Source: Actinomycetota bacterium (lineage in GTDB: Bacteria; Actinomycetota; Thermoleophilia; Miltoncostaeales; Miltoncostaeaceae). From it: a stretch of DNA of 6,058 bases. The notes beneath the pieces were generated by a model that did not search any database, was not told the DNA's origin, and saw only the letters and a list, made by a program, of their open reading frames with translations. Numbering within the stretch: position 1 is the first letter of the stretch; every line of letters starts with the position of its first letter. Made by a program: the position numbers and the translations under genes. Shown here piece by piece: positions 1 through 4,222 of this stretch. The stretch is taken from contig CANJMX010000091.1 in NCBI GenBank assembly GCA_947475125.1, positions 1-6,058 on the forward strand, given 5' to 3'.

Positions 1-108
1 AAGGTTCTCGCCGACGGCGACCTCCCGGACTACCCGGACGAGATGCGCGAGACGTTCGAGAAGCTGATGACCGAGCACGGCATCGACGCGAGCAAGTACC
101 TGTCGTAG
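1..108 (+). CDS. C-terminal end of an unidentified protein (5' truncated by the window)
   Basis: The frame is open from the first base and ends at TAG 106-108, giving the last 35 residues (KVLADGDLPDYPDEMRE... to ...GIDASKYLS). The segment is hydrophilic and acidic with a probable amphipathic helix (roughly DEMRETFEKLMTEHG), typical of the end of a soluble cytoplasmic enzyme. A strong terminator hairpin 24 bases downstream supports this as the true gene end. I do not recognise the family from this tail; it does not look like the C-terminus of isocitrate lyase, although aceB lies in the same window. The call rests on codon usage, the clean stop and the terminator. The function is unknown. Confidence 0.72.
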   Translation, partial: KVLADGDLPDYPDEMRETFEKLMTEHGIDASKYLS

Positions 109-132
109 TCACTGCGTGATCGGATGGTCCTC

Positions 133-175
133 GTGGGCCCCGTCACCCCTAGGGTGGCGGGGCCCACGTCGTTTT
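133..175 (+). terminator. Intrinsic terminator after the truncated gene
   Basis: Two 16-base arms, GTGGGCCCCGTCACCC (133-148) and GGGTGGCGGGGCCCAC (152-167), pair completely around a CTA loop, with one G-U wobble (T143/G157). A short T-run follows (GTCGTTTT, 168-175). The very GC-rich stem with a modest U-tract is usual for high-GC bacteria. The hairpin separates the truncated gene from the next transcription unit. Confidence 0.88.
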
Positions 176-190
176 CACCCGTGACCCGAC

Positions 191-196
191 TAGGCT
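191..196 (+). promoter_or_regulatory. Possible -10 element for the 95-residue protein gene
   Basis: TAGGCT fits the actinobacterial TANNNT -10 pattern and lies just after the upstream terminator. It predicts a start of transcription near 203 and a leader of about 40 bases. No convincing -35 hexamer is present at 16-18 bases upstream, so this is a weak call. Confidence 0.35.
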
Positions 197-228
197 CGCC
201 CCCCGCAGGCCGCCCTCACTCACATGAC

Positions 229-233
229 AGGAG
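229..233 (+). promoter_or_regulatory. Ribosome binding site fixing the GTG start at 243
   Basis: AGGAG ends nine bases before GTG 243. This spacing decides for the GTG codon as the start, since no ATG in the frame has such a site. Confidence 0.7.
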
Positions 234-242
234 CATCACCGC

Positions 243-530
243 GTGACCGATCACCTCACCAGCCATCACCGCGCCACTCTCCACAAGGTCTTCGACCACG
301 GCGGCGGGGCCCACAACGTCGAGTGGCGCGAGGTCATCTCGCTGCTGGAGGCCGTGGGCACCGTTGAGGAGGAGCACAACGGCAAGTTCCGTGTGGGCCT
401 CGGCGACAGCCTGCTGTTCCTCCACCGCCCGAAGCACAAGGATGTGGACACCCAGATGCTGGTGGACATCCGCAAGGGGCTCGAGAGCGCGTCCTACGGA
501 CCCGGTACCCCGGCGTTCGACGGGAAGTAA
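243..530 (+). CDS. Small conserved-looking protein, HicA-like secondary structure, function unknown
   Basis: The gene encodes 95 residues from GTG 243, with AGGAG nine bases upstream, to TAA 528-530. There is no signal peptide, membrane segment or cysteine. The predicted order is two helices (about 8-18 and 27-38, the second WREVISLLEAVG), a beta hairpin (about 40-61: TVEEEHNGKFRVGLGD then SLLFLHRP) and a final helix (68-81, DTQMLVDIRKGLESA). This alpha-beta-beta-alpha order and the phrase LLEAVGTVEEEHNGKF recall HicA-like small proteins and actinobacterial hypothetical proteins I have seen. The Gly-Ser-His motif carrying the HicA catalytic histidine is absent, and there is no adjacent HicB-type antitoxin gene, so I do not call it a toxin. 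The gene stands alone between a terminator and tRNA-Arg, probably monocistronic. Coding status is likely; function is unknown. Confidence 0.8.
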   Translation: MTDHLTSHHRATLHKVFDHGGGAHNVEWREVISLLEAVGTVEEEHNGKFRVGLGDSLLFLHRPKHKDVDTQMLVDIRKGLESASYGPGTPAFDGK

Positions 531-548
531 TCCTCGGGCATGGGCGTC

Positions 549-571
549 GATGCGGCTACGCTGGCCGCATC
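549..571 (+). other. Perfect hairpin directly before tRNA-Arg, with a -10-like loop
   Basis: GATGCGGC (549-556) and GCCGCATC (564-571) are perfect 8-base complements around a 7-base loop, and the second arm ends one base before the tRNA. No T-run follows, so it is a poor classical terminator, though it could end transcription of the 95-residue gene. The loop holds TACGCT (557-562), a TANNNT -10 match that would start transcription near 569, four bases before the mature tRNA. Confidence 0.6.
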
Positions 572-572
572 G

Positions 573-646
573 GCGCCCGTAGCTCAGCTGGATAGAGCAC
601 CGGACTTCTAATCCGACGGTCGGTGGTTCGAATCCACCCGGGCGCG
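573..646 (+). tRNA. tRNA-Arg (anticodon TCT)
   Basis: The full cloverleaf can be drawn. The 7-base-pair acceptor (GCGCCCG with CGGGCGC) is perfect, the D stem is GCTC/GAGC, and the anticodon loop CTTCTAA carries TCT at 607-609. The T arm is GGTGG-TTCGAAT-CCACC and the discriminator is G646. The top anticodon-stem pair (C600/A616, positions 27-43) is mismatched. No CCA is encoded. It reads AGA and, by wobble, AGG, which are rare codons in a high-GC genome. BirA follows 37 bases later on the same strand under its own predicted promoter. Confidence 0.96.
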
Positions 647-671
647 CTTTCCTGTGGTGCTCAAACGGCGT

Positions 672-677
672 TACCCT
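672..677 (+). promoter_or_regulatory. -10 element giving a leaderless birA transcript
   Basis: TACCCT fits TANNNT. Its last base is seven positions before A684 of the ATG, so the predicted +1 is the start codon itself. The region 648-655 (TTTCCTGT) is only a weak -35. There is no Shine-Dalgarno sequence before ATG 684, which agrees with a leaderless message. Confidence 0.55.
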
Positions 678-683
678 GCCCGC

Positions 684-1682
684 ATGGGGTCTGACGCTCA
701 GGACGACGCAGCCGCACGCCGGGATGCGGTGCTGGCGGCCCTGGCCGCCTCGCCCGGCACGCGGGTGTCGGGCGGTGCCATTGCGCGTGATCTCGGCTGC
801 TCCCGGGCCGCGGTGCATCGGCACGTCGATGCGTTGCGGGCCGACGGCCTGCCGATTGAGGCGACAAGGTCGGGGTATGTGCTCGACCCATCTGCCGACC
901 CAGTAATCCCGTCAGTCGTGATGCCACGGCTTTCTGGGCCGCTTGCAGGCCCCGTCACGTGGACGGCGGAGATCGGTTCCACCAACGATGAGGCCGCCCG
1001 TCTGGCCCGGGAGGGCGCGCCCGAGGGCACCGTCGTCGGGTCGGACCACCAGACCGCTGGCCGTGGCAGGCGTGGGCGCTCGTGGGTGGACGCCCCGGGT
1101 GAGGCGCTGATGTACACCGTCATCCTCAGGCCGAGGGTGAGCCCGATTGAGGCGGGGATGCTGCCGCTCGTCATCGCCGTGGGTCTGGCCGACGCACTCG
1201 ACGAGGTCGGGGTGCCCGACGTACAGATCGCGTGGCCCAACGACATCATCGCCTCGGGTGCGAAGGTGGCCGGAATCCTGTGCGAGCTCTCCGCCGATCA
1301 GGAGCGCGTGATCTGGGCCATCGCCGGCATGGGCATCAACGTGGGCCCGGTGCCCGAGGTATCAAGCACCCGCTGGACGCCGGGGTCGCTCGCCTCCATC
1401 GGGCCACGTCCCCGGCGTGGCGACCTGCTGCTTGCGGCACTCACATCAATCGGCCGCCGGTACGCGGCGTGGGTGGATCACGGGCCAACCGCGGTGGTTG
1501 CCGCATTTTCCAAACGCGATCACCTTGCGGGCGCGCAGGTGACCGTGGGCACAACGGCGGGGGAGATGACCGGCGTGTGTCGCGGCATCGACGACCTTGG
1601 CCGCCTTCAGGTGGAGCGCAGAGGAGAGATCCACGCGGTGGCATCGGGTGAGGTCACGGGAGTGAATCGCTCCGGCACGTAG
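684..1682 (+). CDS. birA: Biotin--[biotin carboxyl-carrier protein] ligase with N-terminal winged helix (BirA)
   Basis: This cytoplasmic enzyme makes biotinyl-5'-AMP from biotin and ATP and transfers biotin to a lysine of carboxylase carrier domains. From ATG 684 it has 332 residues. An N-terminal winged helix (about 12-67, IARDLGCSRAAVHRHVDALRADG, ending SGYVL) precedes the ligase domain. That domain has GSTNDEA (98-104), the biotinyl-AMP loop GRGRRGRSW (126-134), WPND (184-187), and KVAGIL with the catalytic lysine K194. A small C-terminal SH3-like domain covers about 280-332. The order and length match bifunctional (group II) BirA, so it may also repress biotin genes; no biotin gene or operator is visible here. 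A GTG at 654 would add ten residues, but it lies eight bases after tRNA-Arg with no ribosome site. ATG 684 fits the -10 TACCCT and family N-termini. Confidence 0.94.
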   Translation: MGSDAQDDAAARRDAVLAALAASPGTRVSGGAIARDLGCSRAAVHRHVDALRADGLPIEATRSGYVLDPSADPVIPSVVMPRLSGPLAGPVTWTAEIGSTNDEAARLAREGAPEGTVVGSDHQTAGRGRRGRSWVDAPGEALMYTVILRPRVSPIEAGMLPLVIAVGLADALDEVGVPDVQIAWPNDIIASGAKVAGILCELSADQERVIWAIAGMGINVGPVPEVSSTRWTPGSLASIGPRPRRGDLLLAALTSIGRRYAAWVDHGPTAVVAAFSKRDHLAGAQVTVGTTAGEMTGVCRGIDDLGRLQVERRGEIHAVASGEVTGVNRSGT

Positions 1683-1695
1683 CGGTAGCGCGTCA

Positions 1696-1772
1696 ATGGG
1701 GAGTTGTATTGAATGGTCCCCATCGGTTCGCCCAAGCTGCCGATATCCCGAATCCAGAGGACCATTCCCCAT
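1696..1772 (+). promoter_or_regulatory. Lipoprotein leader with two mutually exclusive foldings
   Basis: ATGGGGA (1696-1702) can pair with TCCCCAT (1717-1723) to form a 7-base-pair hairpin that leaves the ribosome site free. Alternatively GAATGGTCC (1711-1719) pairs perfectly with GGACCATTC (1759-1767), and ATGGG (1696-1700) pairs with CCCAT (1768-1772). That second fold covers the end of the ribosome site and part of the start codon. Both foldings use 1717-1719, so they exclude each other. No clear -10 element lies just upstream, so the leader may belong to read-through from birA. The pairings are seen in the sequence; the switching role is inference. Confidence 0.4.
1756..1761 (+). promoter_or_regulatory. 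Ribosome binding site of the lipoprotein gene
   Basis: AGAGGA ends nine bases before ATG 1771. This selects ATG 1771 over the upstream in-frame start at 1696, whose extra 25 residues would put charged sequence in front of the signal peptide. Confidence 0.65.
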
Positions 1773-2295
1773 GAAGATCACTCGTCTGACCGCCATCGGC
1801 CTCATTGCCGCCACGGTGTCCGTTGCCGGCTTCGCCGGTTGCGGCGGCTCTGATTCATCGTCGGCCAGCAGCGCTGCCGACACCACCGCTGCTGCTCCGG
1901 AGATGACCGAGGCCGAGTTCGTCGCTGCCGCCACCAAGGTCTGCACCGACGTCAAGGCGTTCGCGAAGGATGCGGAGGCCAGCATCGACGGTACGAGCCT
2001 GGAGAGCCTTCAGGCCTTTGCTGCCAGCGTCGCGGACAAGTCCACCGCCGCCATGGCCGAGTTGCGGGCGATTACCCCACCGGCTGCCATGGCCGATGCG
2101 TACCAGACGTACCTTGATGCGCAGGCTGCCGTTGTGGACAACGGAGTCGCGCAGTCCGCAGACGTGCAGGTCTCAACATCTATTGACGATCTCGTCGCCA
2201 AGACGTCGACCGCCAGCACAGCCGATGACGCGTTGAACACCGCTGCCGATAAGGCCGCTGTGGCAGCAGGCCTCCCCGAGTGCGGGGACGAGTAG
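1771..2295 (+). CDS. Small secreted lipoprotein, function unknown
   Basis: The protein has 174 residues. Its signal peptide has a short basic start (MKITR), a hydrophobic core (LTAIGLIAATVSVAGF) and a lipobox-like FAGC with the lipid-bearing cysteine C24. The -3 residue is Phe rather than the usual Leu, a slightly weak lipobox. A Gly/Ser/Ala linker (25-47) precedes a helical Ala/Asp-rich domain starting at MTEAEFVAAATKVC. The mature part has only two further cysteines, C58 and C171 near the C-terminus (PECGDE), placed to form one disulfide. It is probably anchored on the outer face of the membrane. The FVAAATKVCTDV phrase recalls small helical lipoproteins of high-GC actinobacteria, but no function can be assigned. 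It lies 88 bases after birA on the same strand and ends in a convergent hairpin. Confidence 0.87.
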   Translation: MKITRLTAIGLIAATVSVAGFAGCGGSDSSSASSAADTTAAAPEMTEAEFVAAATKVCTDVKAFAKDAEASIDGTSLESLQAFAASVADKSTAAMAELRAITPPAAMADAYQTYLDAQAAVVDNGVAQSADVQVSTSIDDLVAKTSTASTADDALNTAADKAAVAAGLPECGDE

Positions 2296-2312
2296 CACCA
2301 CTGTGAGGATGT

Positions 2313-2346
2313 GCGGGCCGGGGATGACGACATCGCCTCGGCCCGC
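2313..2346. terminator. Terminator-like hairpin between convergent genes
   Basis: GCGGGCCGGGG (2313-2323) pairs with CCTCGGCCCGC (2336-2346) over 11 base pairs with one G-U wobble. ATG/CAT inside the loop can add three more. It lies 17 bases after the lipoprotein stop and 24 bases past the amidotransferase stop, so it could serve both strands. Neither side has a clear T-run. A smaller hairpin, TCCAC/GTGGA (2352-2356, 2364-2368), lies on the amidotransferase side. Confidence 0.6.
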
Positions 2347-2370
2347 GGTTCTCCACGTCGGGTGTGGACC

Positions 2371-3075
2371 TCAGGTGGTACGTGCCGCGAACGCGGCGAA
2401 CCCCTGCGTCGAGCGTGCGATGAGTGCCTCGGTGTGCCGCATTGCGCCCAGGCGCAATGCGGCCTCGGCGTCTGGCCCGAGCACTTCCTCGGCCTCGGCG
2501 CGCATCGCAGGCACGGTCAGCCAGGTATCAACAAGCGCCTCATCGGCCTCAGGGTGGAAGAGCACACCCCAGGCACTGCCCAGTCGGTAGGCCTGCACAG
2601 GTGTGAGGGCTGACCGCCCGAGGGCGGTGGCACCGTCAGGCAGCGGGAACGTCTCCCCATGCCAGTGCAGGGCCACCGTCATGGGGGCGAGGGGGCCGAC
2701 GACGGGATCGCGCGGGTCGGCGATCTCCACGGGCAGCCAGCCGATCTCCTTGCGCGGACCGGGAGCCACAGGTGCGCCCGCTGCCCGCGCGATGAGTTGC
2801 GACCCGAGACAGATGCCGAGCATTGGCAGGTCTACGGCCAGCGCCTGGCGGATCCAGTCCACCTCGGCGTCGAGCCCCGGGTGCTCAGCCCCGTCATTCA
2901 CGCTCATCGGGCCACCCATGATCACCGCACCCCGCACATCATTGAGTGCAGGGAGGGCCGCCCCGGGGGCGAGCCCATCCACCTCCACCACTGGGATGCC
3001 CGCGAAGGCATCGAGTATCCGGTGCGGTCCTTCCCACGGCACATGACGGATGACAAGTAGCTGGCGGTCGGCCAT
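2371..3075 (-). CDS. Class I (type 1) glutamine amidotransferase, GuaA-N-like
   Basis: A single-domain class I glutamine amidotransferase of 234 residues, predicted to be cytoplasmic. These domains release ammonia from glutamine, or hydrolyse related gamma-glutamyl amides. Visible motifs are the oxyanion strand VIMGGPMSVND (51-61), the nucleophile elbow MLGICLGSQLIA with C89, a conserved HWHGETFPLP segment (137-146), and FHPE with catalytic H174 and E176. All three catalytic residues are present. There is no synthetase domain, so it is not complete GMP synthase; the acceptor is unknown. I chose ATG 3075 (MADRQLLVIRHVPWEG), which starts directly before the first strand. ATG 3093 would add six residues and has no ribosome site. 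It is divergent from the zinc dehydrogenase with about 50 bases between the starts, suggesting shared control. Confidence 0.9.
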   Translation of the reverse strand: MADRQLLVIRHVPWEGPHRILDAFAGIPVVEVDGLAPGAALPALNDVRGAVIMGGPMSVNDGAEHPGLDAEVDWIRQALAVDLPMLGICLGSQLIARAAGAPVAPGPRKEIGWLPVEIADPRDPVVGPLAPMTVALHWHGETFPLPDGATALGRSALTPVQAYRLGSAWGVLFHPEADEALVDTWLTVPAMRAEAEEVLGPDAEAALRLGAMRHTEALIARSTQGFAAFAARTT

Positions 3076-3111
3076 GCCTGGAGTGTGCCCCATCGCGCTG
3101 CGCCGGCATGG
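3072..3111. promoter_or_regulatory. Inverted repeat spanning the divergent amidotransferase/dehydrogenase promoter region
   Basis: CCATGCC (3072-3078) and GGCATGG (3105-3111) are perfect 7-base complements with centres 33 bases apart, about three helical turns. The left arm covers the amidotransferase start codon and the right arm abuts the dehydrogenase -10. This is the geometry of a two-site operator, but a chance match is possible. Confidence 0.35.
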
Positions 3112-3112
3112 G

Positions 3113-3118
3113 TAGCAT
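3113..3118 (+). promoter_or_regulatory. -10 element giving a leaderless dehydrogenase transcript
   Basis: TAGCAT matches TANNNT and predicts +1 at about 3125, next to GTG 3126. No ribosome site precedes either candidate start. If this is the promoter, ATG 3108 lies upstream of the message and cannot be used. Confidence 0.5.
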
Positions 3119-3125
3119 CGCCGGC

Positions 3126-4133
3126 GTGAAGGCAGCGATCTACCACGGGGCGGGACGTCTCTCGATCGAAGATCACCCCGAGCCGTCGGCCGGTCCGGGT
3201 GAGATCGTCATCCGCACCCGGGCGTGCGGAATCTGCGGCACGGACCTCATGCAGTGGTACCAGGACACCAAGGCACCGGTGGTGCTTGGTCATGAGCCCG
3301 TCGGCGACGTGGTGGAGGTAGGGGAGGGCGCCCCGTTCGCGGTCGGCGACCGCGTATTCGTGCACCACCACGTGCCGTGCCTCGAATGCGAGTTGTGCGT
3401 CAGCGGTCGCGACACCCTGTGCGAGCAGTTCCGTGCCACGCGCATTGATCCGGGCGGCCTGGCTGAGTTCATCCGGGTGCCAGCCGAGAACGTGAACCTC
3501 GATGTACATGTGCTGCCCGACGGCATGAGCGATACCACCGGCACGCTCATCGAGCCTCTCGCCTGCATCCTGCGCGGTCAGCGATTGGCCGGGGTCGGGC
3601 CGGGGTCGGATGTGGTCATCGTCGGCGCGGGCTCAATGGGCCTGATGGAGGCCGAGATGGCGCGGGTGCTGGGCGCGCGCACCGTCGTGGTGATTGAGCC
3701 CAACGAGGCCCGCCGCCCCGCTGCCGCTGCGCTCGGGGCCACAGTGTTGCCCGCGTGTGACGCCGAGGCGGTGCGCGAGGCGCTCGGAGGTGGGTTGGCG
3801 CATCAGGTGATCGTGTGCACGCATCATCACGGCGCCATGAACGACGCCCTGTACCTGGCGGGCCCTGCGGGAGTGGTGCAGTACTTCGCGCCCACACCCC
3901 CTGGTGAGATGGTGCCGCTCGACCTGGGGGCGGTGTTCTGGCGCGAGGTGGCGCTGCAGTCCACCTACTCAGCGGGCCCGGCCGACATTCGCGATGCGCT
4001 CGACCTCCTCGCCAGCGGACGTGTTCGCTGCGATGGAATCGTCACCCACCACGTGCCCTTTGACCATGTGGACGAGGCATTTCGCCTCGCACGTACCGGG
4101 GAAGCCCTCAAGGTGGTCATCCAGTTCGATTGA
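3126..4133 (+). CDS. Zinc-dependent medium-chain alcohol/polyol dehydrogenase
   Basis: A cytoplasmic NAD(P)-dependent oxidoreductase of 335 residues from GTG 3126 (MKAAIYHGAGRLSIEDHPEP, the usual N-terminus of this superfamily). The GroES-like catalytic domain has C37 in GICGTD, H56-E57 in GHEP and E143 in IEPLAC as the expected catalytic zinc site. C85, C88, C91 and C99 form the structural zinc site. The Rossmann domain has G167-A-G-S-M-G172 and, after the next strand, an acidic residue (VVVIEPNEARR) that favours NAD over NADP. The closest groups are sorbitol/threonine dehydrogenase-like enzymes; the substrate cannot be read from sequence. ATG 3108 would add six residues and is less likely given the -10 at 3113. 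The gene is divergent from the amidotransferase, and aceB follows 89 bases later with its own leader. Confidence 0.92.
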   Translation: MKAAIYHGAGRLSIEDHPEPSAGPGEIVIRTRACGICGTDLMQWYQDTKAPVVLGHEPVGDVVEVGEGAPFAVGDRVFVHHHVPCLECELCVSGRDTLCEQFRATRIDPGGLAEFIRVPAENVNLDVHVLPDGMSDTTGTLIEPLACILRGQRLAGVGPGSDVVIVGAGSMGLMEAEMARVLGARTVVVIEPNEARRPAAAALGATVLPACDAEAVREALGGGLAHQVIVCTHHHGAMNDALYLAGPAGVVQYFAPTPPGEMVPLDLGAVFWREVALQSTYSAGPADIRDALDLLASGRVRCDGIVTHHVPFDHVDEAFRLARTGEALKVVIQFD

Positions 4134-4144
4134 CCGTGGCGCCG

Positions 4145-4152
4145 GGTGCACC
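4145..4152. promoter_or_regulatory. 8-base palindrome in the aceB promoter region (possible operator)
   Basis: GGTGCACC is a perfect palindrome ending eight bases before the candidate aceB -10, a position where a bound repressor would block RNA polymerase. It lies inside a wider 8-base inverted repeat, TGACCGTG (4131-4138) with CACGGTCA (4205-4212). No known regulator consensus is recognised. Confidence 0.3.
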
Positions 4153-4160
4153 TGTGTGGG

Positions 4161-4166
4161 TAGGGT
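4161..4166 (+). promoter_or_regulatory. Possible -10 element of aceB
   Basis: TAGGGT fits TANNNT and predicts +1 near 4173, giving a leader of about 50 bases. The TTGACC at 4130-4135 resembles a -35 but is 25 bases away, too far for normal spacing. The predicted leader begins with a small hairpin, GCGCC-ATCA-GGCGC (4176-4189). Confidence 0.35.
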
Positions 4167-4213
4167 TCCGCGTCCGCGCCATCAGGCGCACCGATTCCCG
4201 AGTACACGGTCAC

Positions 4214-4219
4214 GGAGGA
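4214..4219 (+). promoter_or_regulatory. Ribosome binding site of aceB
   Basis: GGAGGA is a near-perfect Shine-Dalgarno sequence ending three bases before ATG 4223, slightly close but usable. It fixes the start at 4223 rather than the upstream TTG at 4130 in the same frame. Confidence 0.75.
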
Positions 4220-4222
4220 CCA

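Noticed and set aside
234..273. Direct repeat CATCACCGCG at 234-243 and 264-273
   Set aside because: Only two copies, one at the start codon and one inside the gene; likely chance in GC-rich sequence with repeated His/Arg codons.
216..824. Minus-strand open frame across the small protein gene, tRNA-Arg and the birA start
   Set aside because: It contains the well-known false peptide RPGGFEPPTVGLE produced by reading a tRNA gene backwards.
1704..1716. TTGTATTGA resembling half of a BirA operator (TTGTAAAC)
   Set aside because: The second half-site is absent and the match fails after five bases.
1696..1770. N-terminal extension of the lipoprotein
   Set aside because: It would place 25 charged and Pro-rich residues before a complete signal peptide, and ATG 1771 has its own ribosome site.
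2922..3509. Minus-strand open frame spanning the divergent promoter region
   Set aside because: It overlaps two well-supported genes in another frame and has no family motif or ribosome site.
4130..4222. N-terminal extension of malate synthase from TTG 4130
   Set aside because: The added residues overlap the promoter region and the dehydrogenase stop, while GGAGGA and ATG 4223 give the normal family length.
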